A DNA stretch of 64,000 nucleotides, from NCBI RefSeq assembly GCF_042652965.1, contig NZ_JBHSHL010000005.1, positions 55,109 to 119,108 of the forward strand. The letters are read 5' to 3'. The position numbers were made by a program, and so were the translations under genes. The first letter of the stretch is position 1; every line of letters begins with the position of its first letter. The stretch comes from Filifactor villosus. Its GTDB lineage: Bacteria; Bacillota; Clostridia; Peptostreptococcales; Filifactoraceae. A model generated the notes under the pieces. It worked only from the letters and a program-made list of their open reading frames with translations, made no database searches and was not told the origin of the DNA. Shown here one piece after another: positions 49,791-58,042 of this stretch.

Positions 49791-49961
49791 TACTATTCTT
49801 CCTTTGATACTACTATTCTTTTGAATAGTGGATATAAACAATCTGTGACCCATAGAAGATAAAGAGATTTTTCGCAGGTTGAAAAAAACGGATATATCCA
49901 TACTTCTATTGGAGAATAGTATGAAAAACAGATATATCTATACTTTTATCGAAAAATAGTA
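49791..49961 (-). mobile_element. MITE family 1, outer copy split by another copy
   Basis: The left end TACTATTCTTCCTTTGA is interrupted at TGA. After the inner copy, AAAACAGATATATC ... GAAAAATAGTA completes it. Outer flanks are TTA at 49788-49790 and TTA at 49962-49964. Part of the outer core is missing, so a deletion or recombination followed. Confidence 0.82.
49808..49921 (-). mobile_element. MITE family 1, inner copy
   Basis: 114 bp, TACTACTATTCTTTTGAATAG ... ATTGGAGAATAGTA, flanked by TGA at 49805-49807 and TGA at 49922-49924. Confidence 0.88.
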
Positions 49962-49987
49962 TTACTGTGATCCTGCTACGGCAGGTT

Positions 49988-50135
49988 TTAGAAAACACCA
50001 TCCAAAGTCAAGTTTTTGATTTCCCTCCGGTTTTATAAAATGCGAAGGTTTGTCATATCAATATTTTCAAGAGTTTCATCCCTTATATAACATCGGTTTT
50101 ATCCCGATTTTTCGAATGGTGCGATATCTTCCTTA
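49988..50135 (-). repeat. Family 2 repeat
   Basis: TTAGAAAACACCATCCAAAG ... GGTGCGATATCTTCCTTA, with the core TTTTATAAAATGCGAAGG and AAGAGTTTCATCCCTTATAT in the opposite orientation to 19364. Confidence 0.7.
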
Positions 50136-50159
50136 TAGGTGCTGTGTTCTACAGATCGA

Positions 50160-50510
50160 TCATTGATCGATGGACATATAAATGCCTCTCATATAAACTA
50201 CATAGCTATCTTCCTTTTTAAATAAGGTGAATGTATTGATTGAGGCGTCTTCTGTGCCTTTCATTTCAACGAGCCCCGCTGATTTGTAATCCGCAACTTG
50301 GTCTTTTTTCAATACGGTAAATTGATATCCGGATTCGCCTCTTTCGATATTGTTTAAATCGGAGGGGTCTACCTCTGAACTGTAGAGACTTTTTGTTTTG
50401 CCGAAATCACTTAGGTTTTTTTGAATCCTTGCACTCTCGCTGAATTGGAGCTGGTAGATCAACAGAGAGCCGACAAGGATTAATAGGATAACAACTACTT
50501 TATTTCTCAT
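50160..50510 (-). CDS. Small membrane-anchored protein of unknown function
   Basis: 116 residues, not recognised. One N-terminal membrane helix (KVVVILLILVGSLLIYQL) is followed by an external or cytoplasmic domain of about 90 residues with YQFTVLKKDQVADYKSAGLVE and SYVVYMRGIYMSID. The ATG is chosen for the AAGTGAGGGAACT ribosome site; a longer frame upstream has no signal. The gene is isolated between repeats. It resembles, in layout only, the 124-residue membrane-anchored protein at 56416-56790. Confidence 0.65.
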   Translation of the reverse strand: MRNKVVVILLILVGSLLIYQLQFSESARIQKNLSDFGKTKSLYSSEVDPSDLNNIERGESGYQFTVLKKDQVADYKSAGLVEMKGTEDASINTFTLFKKEDSYVVYMRGIYMSIDQ

Positions 50511-50869
50511 AGTTCCCTCACTTTCTTTCAGGAAAACAAGAAAAAGACTTATATATTTACATGGTATCAAACAATAATTGGGGCATCAACAATAAAAGTA
50601 AAAATATTAATTTCTTAATAGGATACTATTTTATATAGCATTTTAATACTATCACCTATTTAAATCGATCGATTATGAAGTTGAACCCCATCATGCTCAA
50701 ACCTTTTCGGAAAAAATAGATGTTGTTTGGCCAATGTTTCTTGTACGACTATCCGTTTGAACGGCGGATATCGAAAAATTTGTCCTCTTCAGAGCTGAAG
50801 GACATTGTTTTGATATCCAAGTCGGATAGAACTATACTTCCATCGAAGAATAGCAGAACAAGCCCTTTC
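50511..50869. other. Gap with decayed family 1 fragments
   Basis: About 360 bases without a gene. AATACTATCACC near 50645 and ACTTCCATCGAAGAATAGCA near 50836 look like very decayed family 1 ends; the distance and core do not match a standard copy. Confidence 0.35.
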
Positions 50870-51226
50870 TTAGAGCAGAGCCTCCTTCCACTGTTCTTCC
50901 TTAAAACCGATCAGGACGAAGTCCTTGCTGATCACGAGGGGACGTTTGACGAGCATTCCGTCGGTTGAGAGGAGCTTGATCTGTTCCTCATCCGTCATCG
51001 TAGGCAGTTTGTCCTTCAGTTCCAGTTCGCGATACTTGATGCCGCTGGTGTTAAAAAACTTCTTTATCGGCTGTCCGCTGAGCTTGATCCATTTTTTCAG
51101 CTCTTTTTCCGTCGGATTCTTTTCGACGATATGGCGGTCGTCAAAGGCGAGGCCGTTGTCTTCCAAAAAGTTTTTTGCTTTTTTGCAGGTGCTGCACTTG
51201 GGGTATTCCAAAAATGTAAGATTCAT
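50870..51226 (-). CDS. ArsC/Spx-family thioredoxin-fold protein
   Basis: 118 residues of the arsenate-reductase-like (ArsC/Spx/MgsR) family. The thiol motif CSTC (Cys11, Cys14) stands at the first helix, as in Spx-type redox regulators. The later RPLVISKDFVLIGFKEEQW holds the family's Arg-Pro. Spx proteins bind RNA polymerase alpha and respond to disulfide stress; enzymatic ArsC usually has a single catalytic Cys in this place. The CXXC favours a redox-switch or reductase role, but the exact subgroup is not decided. ATG start after AAAGGAGTGTAGACTT. Monocistronic. Confidence 0.88.
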   Translation of the reverse strand: MNLTFLEYPKCSTCKKAKNFLEDNGLAFDDRHIVEKNPTEKELKKWIKLSGQPIKKFFNTSGIKYRELELKDKLPTMTDEEQIKLLSTDGMLVKRPLVISKDFVLIGFKEEQWKEALL

Positions 51227-51548
51227 AAGTCTACACTCCTTTTAATATGAGTTTTATGCTTGTCCCGTTTCATGCTTGCAGAGATGAGAGGAGAGTAAAG
51301 CTCCTCCCCCCTCTTATCCGAATGGATGCTGATCGGATAAGCGCATATTGTTTTTGAGGATTTACGAGGCGGGACTTCTCTCTGATACTATCTGAATTGA
51401 TACCCTTCTTGCCCCTTCTTATTCAAGGGGGAGGGACAAAAGGTTTTTTTGACGACGGGATATCAAAGTGGAAAAAGTTTGATATAATTAGAAAGGGTGT
51501 TTTCCGGCATATGTGCCGAAGATTATAACAAAGTAAGGAGAGATAGGA

Positions 51549-52424
51549 ATGAACAAAAAGAGTTTGCCGATGACCGTAGCCGGAATTTATGCGGGGACTT
51601 TCTTTATAGCGGCGGCGGTTATTTGGTTTTTTGCACCGATCGGACTTGTAACAGGAGGTTTGGCAGGTCTGTCGATTGTAATCGAAGAGTTGGGGAGGAG
51701 GTTTTTTGATATCTCAATCCCTCTGTGGTTTTCGACCCTTGTGATGAATATTCCCCTCTTTGCCGTCAGTATCTACCAGAGAGGACTAAACTACGGACGA
51801 AACTCAATGATTGCCGTCGCCTGTCTGACCTTCAATCTCTGGCTCCTGCGTCTTATGCAGTCGCCGTTTCAGGTATCCGATGACAGGATGATCGCCTGTA
51901 TCTTCGGGGGCGTCGCCTTGGGTATCGGCGTAGGGATGGTTTTGCGTAATTCCGCTACCACGGGAGGAACCGATATGCTCGCCATGATCATCCGTTACAA
52001 GAATCCCTCCTTTCCGATCAACAAGTTGATGCTTATGACCGATGTCAGCATCGTCGTGATAGGAATGTTTGTCTTTGGAGCCTCCAACGGACTGTATGCC
52101 ATCTTGTCCATCTACATCACCTCCAAGGTGATTGAAACAATGATTGAAGGGATGAAGTTTGCCAAGGCGGCCTTTATTATCTCACCGAAGTACGAAGAGA
52201 TTTCGGAAGAGATCATGGACCGTATACGAAAGGGTAATACCTTGATTCATGCACACGGGATGTATACCAAGCAGAACAAAAACATCCTCTATGTCGTCAT
52301 CCTTCCCAAACAGGTACAAAAGCTCAAGGAGATCGTTTCTTCAATTGATCCCCATGCCTTTGTGACCATAGCTGATGTCAAGGAGGTCATGGGAGAGGGA
52401 TTTGAAAACGATGGTGGTCTGTAA
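51549..52424 (+). CDS. YitT family membrane protein
   Basis: 291 residues. Five or six membrane helices (YitT/DUF161 type, about 10-200) with FAPIGLVTGGLAGLSIV and GMVLRNSATTGGTDMLAMI near 135-155. A C-terminal DUF2179 domain (about 215-285) follows with GNTLIHAHGMYTKQNKNILYVVI. The family is widespread in Bacillota and its transport substrate is unknown. ATG start after AAGTAAGGAGAGATAGG. A TATAAT at 51482-51487 without a good -35 could be its promoter. Stands alone. Confidence 0.92.
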   Translation: MNKKSLPMTVAGIYAGTFFIAAAVIWFFAPIGLVTGGLAGLSIVIEELGRRFFDISIPLWFSTLVMNIPLFAVSIYQRGLNYGRNSMIAVACLTFNLWLLRLMQSPFQVSDDRMIACIFGGVALGIGVGMVLRNSATTGGTDMLAMIIRYKNPSFPINKLMLMTDVSIVVIGMFVFGASNGLYAILSIYITSKVIETMIEGMKFAKAAFIISPKYEEISEEIMDRIRKGNTLIHAHGMYTKQNKNILYVVILPKQVQKLKEIVSSIDPHAFVTIADVKEVMGEGFENDGGL

Positions 52425-52769
52425 GACAAGGTTTGGAGGGGACGTTTACGCCCTGTCATCTTGCGGATAAAGTGGGTTTATACTATGATCTGCTAAATTT
52501 GATACTTTGAACGCTTTACAAAACCACAGTCATCCAAATTATTTTTTTGTAATGGTGGAAACACCGCACAAAGGCAAACTTCCGATTTTTCTTCGATTCT
52601 ATAAAACACAAGGTTTTGTTATATCAATGTTTCTAAGAATGTCATCCTTCGTGCAAAAACGATTTTATGAAGTTTTTTGAATTATGCGGTATAATCAGTC
52701 GATAAGACGGGTTTAACATCGGCAGAAGGGGGTAAAGATGAGGAAGACTATACAAAAGGAGATCTTTAT
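52425..52769. other. Gap before the flavocytochrome gene
   Basis: 345 bases holding one family 2 repeat (52556-52694), whose right end creates a TATAAT (52690-52695) 75 bases before the next start codon. No -35 matches well, so promoter activity is only a possibility. Confidence 0.5.
52556..52694 (-). repeat. Family 2 repeat
   Basis: TGGAAACACCGCACAAAGG ... AATTATGCGGTATAA; core ATTCTATAAAACACAAGG and AAGAATGTCATCCTTCGT as in the other copies. Confidence 0.75.
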
Positions 52770-54050
52770 ATGCTAAAACAATTGAAACGACGAACCTACC
52801 TTCTTTGGACCGTGATTCTGCTCATCGTTCCCCTGCCCCCGGCAGCGGCACTGGGAGGAAGTTTTTTGAGGCTATCTGTTTGGAGTCTTGCACTCTACTG
52901 TGGGATCTGTGCCTACACTTGGATGTTGGCGGGGGTCTATCTGGCGACCAAACCCGTTTGGATTGAACGCAGGATAGGTCTTCCGGAGATGTACTTTATC
53001 CATGGAGGAATCGGGTCCTTTTCTTTGTTGGCGATGTCCTTTCACGCCTTCAACCTTTCTTCCGATGGTGTGACAAAGCTCTCGGGAGGCTTTGCCTTCT
53101 ATTTGTTTGGTATCCTCTTTATCTATTCGGTCCTCTTCTTTGGAGGAAGAACGGCAATGAGGGTACAAGCTCTAAAGAGATTTAGACAAAGAGCTCAGAG
53201 GCATCTCAAACACGAGATCTCGGTTTGGATCCACCGTCTGAACCTGCTTGCGGTTCTTGCCGTGAGCGTCCATGTGACGACGATCGGCTATATAATAGAG
53301 AAGAACAACGGCTTGTTTGCCCTTGTGTTCTACTCGTATACAGGCTTTGTTCTCTTATCCTACCTCTTCTATGTCATCTCTCGAAAGAAGAAGGTGATGA
53401 GGGCAAGGGTCAGGAAGGTTTCGATGATTGACGAGAAGGCAACACAGCTTGTACTGGAAGGAAGTTCTTCTTCCCTGCGTTATCGTACGGGAGACTTCGT
53501 CTTTGTGAGTTTTCCTGAATATAAGGAACTGAGGGAACCGCATCCCTTCTCCATCGGCAACCTCCCCGGGAGTGGAACTTTGGTGCTTACCGTCAACGGA
53601 GTCGGAGATTTTACGCACAAGGTATCGGAACTGAGAGAAGGCTCTCAAGCGGTGATAAGTCAGGGCTACGGGATCCTTCATGATATCGTTGCGACCTTGG
53701 AGGATAAGGACAGGCTCGTCTTTATAACCGGAGGAGCGGGAGTTGTGCCTCTGCTCTCCTTAGTTCAGGAATTTGTCGACAGGGATACCCTCTTTCTCTA
53801 CACGGTGCAAAAAGACAGGGAGTTTATCGGAAAAGACATCCTCGAAGAGATGGAGAAGCGGAAGAATTTCAGAGTTCTTCTTCAAAAGGGAAGGTTCTCG
53901 GAGGAACAACTGCAGAAGGAAGTTCCCCTTGGACAAGAGTTCGTATACATCCTTGCGGGAACGGCGGAGATGAACCTGTCCTACCAACGTTATTTGAAGA
54001 AAAAGGGAGTCTCTTCCGAGAGGATCTACTTCGAGGAATTCTATTTTTAG
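52770..54050 (+). CDS. Ferric-reductase-like flavocytochrome (haem b, FAD, NAD(P)H)
   Basis: 426 residues. The N-terminal about 210 residues have six membrane helices with two histidine pairs spaced like FRE/NOX haem ligands: His78/His92 and His155/His168. The C-terminal part is a ferredoxin-reductase module. It has an FAD site EPHPFSIGNLP near 257-267, and an NAD(P)-binding FITGGAGVVPLLSLV near 318-332. It should move electrons from cytosolic NAD(P)H via FAD and two haems across the membrane. The next gene encodes a cytochrome-b5-like lipoprotein, a natural external acceptor. ATG start after AAAAGGAGATC. Substrate (ferric iron, quinone or another external acceptor) is not determined. Confidence 0.88.
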   Translation: MLKQLKRRTYLLWTVILLIVPLPPAAALGGSFLRLSVWSLALYCGICAYTWMLAGVYLATKPVWIERRIGLPEMYFIHGGIGSFSLLAMSFHAFNLSSDGVTKLSGGFAFYLFGILFIYSVLFFGGRTAMRVQALKRFRQRAQRHLKHEISVWIHRLNLLAVLAVSVHVTTIGYIIEKNNGLFALVFYSYTGFVLLSYLFYVISRKKKVMRARVRKVSMIDEKATQLVLEGSSSSLRYRTGDFVFVSFPEYKELREPHPFSIGNLPGSGTLVLTVNGVGDFTHKVSELREGSQAVISQGYGILHDIVATLEDKDRLVFITGGAGVVPLLSLVQEFVDRDTLFLYTVQKDREFIGKDILEEMEKRKNFRVLLQKGRFSEEQLQKEVPLGQEFVYILAGTAEMNLSYQRYLKKKGVSSERIYFEEFYF

Positions 54051-54413
54051 GATAAGGGAGAAGGGATATGGATCGGAACTGTTCGGTCTACCGATCAAGC
54101 AAGGTGTTTCAAATCAAGTCCGAGATCGTATTATCCGAGAGGATCATCATATCTACAGGAGAAATGCGACCGCAAAAAGTACTTTTCATTGTAGAACAGA
54201 GCTGTGCCACATGCCGGTTTATAGGTCGAATATGAGAACTCTGCAATTTCGGATTTATTGTGAACGATTGGAGAAAAAGATAGGCAAAAATGTATAAAAA
54301 ATGCAAAAAGACAGGAAGTAAAGGTTTGATAAAAGATAAAGAGGGTAATTTATTGGATGGAAATTCATCTTAATTAATATGAAAATATCAAAATCAAAGG
54401 AGATAATTAAAGT
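54051..54413. other. Gap between flavocytochrome and cytochrome b5 lipoprotein
   Basis: About 360 bases, no repeat or gene recognised, no terminator seen. It may be a long intercistronic region or hold a separate promoter for the lipoprotein; the last 60 bases are AT-rich. Confidence 0.4.
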
Positions 54414-54842
54414 ATGAAGAGATATGTAAAAGTAATGTCGGCTTCCATGTTGGCGGCAGCCTTATTGTTGAGCGGTTGCGGCGGAGGACAGAAAACAGCT
54501 GAAAATGCACCGGCGGAACCTGCAACGGAGGCACCGGCAGAGCCTGCAACAGAGGCTCCTGCGGAAACCGCAACGGAAGCACCGGCGGAAGGTACGCAAA
54601 TGCCCGAACAACAAACCTTCACCTTGGAAGAATTGGCAGAGTTTAACGGAAAAGACGGAAACCCCGCTTATGTTGCTGTAGGAGGCGTTGTCTATGATGT
54701 CACAAATGCGGATGAGTGGACAAACGGAGAGCACAAAGATGGTGTTATGGCAGGAATTGATGCTACTGAAGCGATCACGAAATCACCTCACGGGGCGGAT
54801 GTGCTTGCAGGGCTTCCCGTTGTAGGAGTGTTGGCAGAATAG
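54414..54842 (+). CDS. Cytochrome b5-like haem-binding lipoprotein
   Basis: 142 residues. A lipoprotein signal peptide with LLLSGC (Cys22) is followed by a short Ala/Pro/Glu/Thr linker of four EAPAEPAT-like repeats. The C-terminal cytochrome-b5-like domain (about 68-142) starts FTLEELAEFNGKDG. The likely haem ligands are His107 (GEHKDG) and His126 (SPHGADVL), and LPVVGVL closes the domain, as in small bacterial 'predicted haem/steroid binding' proteins. It would sit outside the membrane on a flexible tether. The upstream flavocytochrome is the probable electron donor, though 363 bases separate them. ATG start after AAAGGAG. Confidence 0.9.
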   Translation: MKRYVKVMSASMLAAALLLSGCGGGQKTAENAPAEPATEAPAEPATEAPAETATEAPAEGTQMPEQQTFTLEELAEFNGKDGNPAYVAVGGVVYDVTNADEWTNGEHKDGVMAGIDATEAITKSPHGADVLAGLPVVGVLAE

Positions 54843-55143
54843 TTTTGTCGAACTGACGGATCTATACCCTTGGAGGGTGTCTTTTTGGACTGCTGTGTAT
54901 AATTTGTGTATCACAACGGATGAAGGAGTTTTGGGGGAGATCGTACACGATTCAAAAACCGTCGTAAAATCAACATTCTATAGTAGGTGTAATTGCTGAA
55001 CGTATTGACCTGAAAGATCGTTGTATTTAGTGAACTCATAGGGAGGTCGGAGGTTCGCCTTTAAGATCTGTCTTCTTATACCTCCTTCGCAGCAGATCAA
55101 TTCGATAGGATAGGCTCTGTTTGTAGGCAATACTTGAGTGGGG

Positions 55144-55168
55144 TAGGCACCGGAAATTCCGGTGCCTA
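55144..55168. terminator. Perfect palindrome, possible terminator
   Basis: TAGGCACCGGAA-A-TTCCGGTGCCTA, 12 matched bases each side with a single central base and no clear T run. It lies 300 bases after the cytochrome b5 gene. Confidence 0.55.
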
Positions 55169-55305
55169 TTATAAGTAGGATATGTTTAAGCAGGGTCATA
55201 CCAACGAGAACCTGCGATGCAAGAGATGCATGAACGGTTGTATATACCGTTCTCTGATAGGGGTGTGGTTATATCCGCATATACAAGCACAAAAATTTTT
55301 TATAT

Positions 55306-55477
55306 TATTATGTGTTAGAATTGACAGGTTGACGCTTGAAGCTGTCATCCTTGAACCTATTTTTCGATATTTGGCACAATGAACGTTATATTCAAAGTAC
55401 TTTGAACTGCCATCTTCGAGCTTGTTTTTCGATAGGGATATATTCTGTATATCCGACATTTTAAATGGAGAACAGTA
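55306..55477 (-). mobile_element. MITE family 1, core type C (inverted, with internal duplication)
   Basis: TAGAATTGACAGGTTGACG at the left and CGACATTTTAAATGGAGAAC at the right match the reverse complement of type C copies. A segment containing TTTGAACTG...TTTTTCGATA appears twice, making it about 60 bases longer than usual. The right end AACAGTA is followed by TCA. Confidence 0.6.
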
Positions 55478-55657
55478 TCATTGCCAATGGGATCAAGGCA
55501 TCGATATCAATAGTTCAAACAGATGACTTTGCTATCCAAAAAACGATGGAATACCCGGCCGGATATTCCATGTCATCCTATACTGCATAACAGCGTTGTC
55601 CGAGAGAAGGGTTGTTCTAGCTGTGCGTTTGCAACTGCGAAACCCGCTCTCATCACT

Positions 55658-56080
55658 TCAAAAAACTTGAATCTTGCTTGCTTCCTCACATTCCAGTTTT
55701 TTCTTCAGGTCGATAAAGTACTGTCTTTGGCGTTCAAGCAAGTAGGGATTGACCAGAAGTTTCAAGTCGTTTTTTTTGGCACTTGCGGTTTCGGTAAAGT
55801 CCAAGGTGGTATCGCTTCCGTGCCTAAAGAACCTTCCTGTTACCAAGCCTTTGAATTTTTCGTTCTCGACCTCAAGCTCCAAGAGTTTGAGGGGTTGCTT
55901 TTTTACAACCCTGAATCGGGTCTTAAGACCGTCTTTTGCATGCTCGATAAACGTATCTTCATCGACGATCTCGATATCGAGAAGATCGCTCCTCCACTCA
56001 AAGTCCGACAGGTCCGTTATGGTTGCCCAGACTTTTTTGATGGGGCATATAAAGGTTACCTTGACATTAGCTGTTGCCAT
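55658..56080 (-). CDS. SRPBCC-fold (START/polyketide cyclase-like) protein
   Basis: 140-residue soluble protein with the SRPBCC pattern. It starts ATANVKVTFICPIKKVWATITDLSDFEWRSD, has middle strands TRFRVVKKQPLKLLELEVENEKFKG, DTTLDFTETASAK, and a long C-terminal helix ERQRQYFIDLKKKLE. Such proteins bind hydrophobic ligands in a deep pocket; the ligand here is unknown. The ATG at 56080 is chosen because GGAGGTGG lies 5 bases upstream; an earlier GTG overlaps that site. The opposite-strand open frame of 211 codons is an antisense artefact. Isolated gene. Confidence 0.85.
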   Translation of the reverse strand: MATANVKVTFICPIKKVWATITDLSDFEWRSDLLDIEIVDEDTFIEHAKDGLKTRFRVVKKQPLKLLELEVENEKFKGLVTGRFFRHGSDTTLDFTETASAKKNDLKLLVNPYLLERQRQYFIDLKKKLECEEASKIQVF

Positions 56081-56258
56081 CTTTGCCACCTCCGATGCAA
56101 TTCGAAATCCAACTTCTTATTCTCTCGAAACGGGAACTCCTACGATATTACATATTGAAATATCAGATAAACAGAATACATGATCTGCAAAAATGAGTCG
56201 CTATAGATTTTCATACCTATTGCCCTGCAAAAAAGTTACTATACGAGTATTGATTTAA

Positions 56259-56369
56259 TACTATTCTCCAATAGAAGTATGGATATATTTATTCTGAGAT
56301 TATGAAAATCCGTTTTATCTTCTATCCGTTACACAACATTTATATCCATAATCCAAAGGAATAATAGTA
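56259..56369 (+). mobile_element. MITE family 1, core type A
   Basis: 111 bp, TACTATTCTCCAATAGAAG ... AGGAATAATAGTA. Left flank TAA, right flank TCA. Confidence 0.85.
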
Positions 56370-56415
56370 TCACACAACAATGACGATCCGGATGAACAAA
56401 TCGCATAAGGATGGG

Positions 56416-56790
56416 CTAAGGCTGCTCCCTGCTGAAAATAAGGATGGATTCATCCTCTTGCATCAGATAGACATCACCTACCGAACTGAGATCATCTCGG
56501 ATGTCGATATCGAAACGTCCTTTGGGATATTTGTTATTTGCAAGACCGCCCAAAACAGTGATATAGAGGGATTCGTCCTCCACACAGTGGGAGAGGGAGC
56601 GTAGACTCTTGCCGCTTGAAACAAAGGAAACATTTGCATAGAACGAGGTATCCGTGAGCGAAAAATCGGAGAAAGCAAGTTCGTTGAAAGATGTCCGGCT
56701 TCCGGCGTGACTGGCATAGAAGATAAAACAAAGTAGAGCTACACTCGATAAGAAGCTGAAAATAACAAGGTTTTTGTAAAAATTGCGCAT
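56416..56790 (-). CDS. Small membrane-anchored protein of unknown function
   Basis: 124 residues, not recognised. One N-terminal helix (KNLVIFSFLSSVALLCFIFYA) is followed by an about 95-residue beta-rich domain (FSDFSLTDTSFYANVSFVSSG, SLYITVLGGLANNKYPKGRF, DVYLMQEDESILIFS). The ATG is chosen because AAAGGAGAGAAGC stands before it. It follows the VanZ-like gene by 35 bases on the same strand, so the two are probably one transcript. Confidence 0.68.
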   Translation of the reverse strand: MRNFYKNLVIFSFLSSVALLCFIFYASHAGSRTSFNELAFSDFSLTDTSFYANVSFVSSGKSLRSLSHCVEDESLYITVLGGLANNKYPKGRFDIDIRDDLSSVGDVYLMQEDESILIFSREQP

Positions 56791-56825
56791 ATTGCTTCTC
56801 TCCTTTACATTCCTGATCGTTTGAG

Positions 56826-57281
56826 TTAAGTTACTGCATTGTAGGCAGGTTTGGGAGAAATTCGATTCAACGCCCAAAATGTGCACATCATAAGCAGAGC
56901 TCTTAAAATAAGGGTGTCCACATCAAACGTACCGACAGTAAGTAATCTGGATAAAAAGGAATACATAAACGAAACCGATAGAGAGTAGGCAAAGATGAGT
57001 TTGGCATTCCCATCCAAGACCTCTCTAAGCAAAAAGAAGATATAGACTGATAACGGGATGAAGATAAGCAGAGACAGGACACCGCTGATCAATATGGAGG
57101 GATTATACCTGTCGAAGTAGGTGATGTATTCCGCTATGGTCCGTGAAGGTATCAGATTGACACCGTTCATCTGTTTGTTTACAAGATATACGGGACGTGA
57201 AGAATAAAAGAATTTTGCCAAAAGCAAGAGTAATACATATACGGAGCTTACAACAGTGATTTTTGAAACTGTGTTTTTCAA
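56826..57281 (-). CDS. VanZ-like membrane protein
   Basis: 151 residues with four hydrophobic helices. Family hints are NLIPSRTIAEYI (VanZ: NLIPF-x-TI) after the first helix, LLIFIPLSVYIFFLL in the second, and RLLTVGTFDVDTLILRALL near the end (VanZ: FD-x-DD-x-x-LN). Several usual positions differ (Ser for Phe, no clear Asp-Asp), so it is a divergent member. VanZ gives low-level teicoplanin resistance in enterococci; most relatives have no known role. The start is a TTG with AAAGGAGGCGG 9 bases upstream, a strong site that makes the TTG credible. Upstream of the 124-residue gene. Confidence 0.7.
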   Translation of the reverse strand: MKNTVSKITVVSSVYVLLLLLAKFFYSSRPVYLVNKQMNGVNLIPSRTIAEYITYFDRYNPSILISGVLSLLIFIPLSVYIFFLLREVLDGNAKLIFAYSLSVSFMYSFLSRLLTVGTFDVDTLILRALLMMCTFWALNRISPKPAYNAVT

Positions 57282-58042
57282 ATAATACCGCCTCCTTTAA
57301 ATGGTTTGAAATAAAAAGATCCATCGTTCTATGCCGTGTTTTTATTTTTCCGTTCCCCGTATACTCTACTTTTATTATACAGGCTAGAAGTACAAATGTC
57401 CGCATAAGGAAGATTTTTTTACAATTATGATACAAATTAGAGGTCATAAAATTTAATTTTAAGAAAATACTGTAAAAGATAAATGGTACAGAAACAAAGA
57501 TATTTGTATAGTTTGCACCATTTATGAGGAAGAGGGTGTTGTGTTGTTTGAGGTCATCGCCCCCCCCGTTGTCATACTATTTTTCGATAGAAGTGTAGTT
57601 ATATTCGTCTTGAAACTGCAAACATTTGTTTCCTCTTTCACGGAGTACAAATCCGTGTTATCCATAAATTGAAATGACGAATAGTATCGGATTGAAGATG
57701 GGAGGGGTTTTTGAACTTGTATCGTTCGAGGAAGATCTTCCTCTTCGCTGCTACCGGAAGGAGAAAAGAGGGAGGTCTTCTCTTCAGCCTTTCTTAACAA
57801 AAAAATCAAAACGTGATAAAATAAGAAGGAAACGTTCATCATCGGCTCCACCTAGAGGGGCGAGGGTCAAACTCTTTGAGGTTTGAGAGGAATCGGAAAG
57901 TTTCAGTTTGGATACGATTGCTTGAATAAGTCGGGGGAATGCAGGTGTCGTTTCTATATAATGAGGGTTGGATCGGACGAGTGTATGAAACAACTCCCGA
58001 GCTTAGGAACGGAAGATCGAAAGTTTGAATGGAGAAGACGGG
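57282..58042. other. Gap with a type B MITE
   Basis: About 760 bases without a gene, including a type B element (57575-57686) preceded by a run of seven C (57562-57568). 57690-58042 is the leader of the PHP gene; no promoter is obvious. Confidence 0.5.
57575..57686 (+). mobile_element. MITE family 1, core type B
   Basis: 112 bp, TACTATTTTTCGATAGAAG, then GCAAACATTTGTTTCC and CACGGAGTACAAATC, ending AATGACGAATAGTA. Flanks TCA and TCG. This is the cleanest uninterrupted type B copy. Confidence 0.85.

Larger units (their letters stand above)
54843..55657. other. 800-bp gap with a terminator-like palindrome and decayed MITE
   Basis: No gene recognised. It contains a perfect 12-bp palindrome at 55144-55168 and an inverted type C element with internal duplication at about 55306-55477. 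Confidence 0.5.

Noticed and set aside
55523..56158. 211-codon plus-strand frame
   Set aside because: It is antisense to the SRPBCC gene, which has a good ribosome site and a coherent fold. The plus-strand protein is Cys/Phe-rich and unrecognisable.
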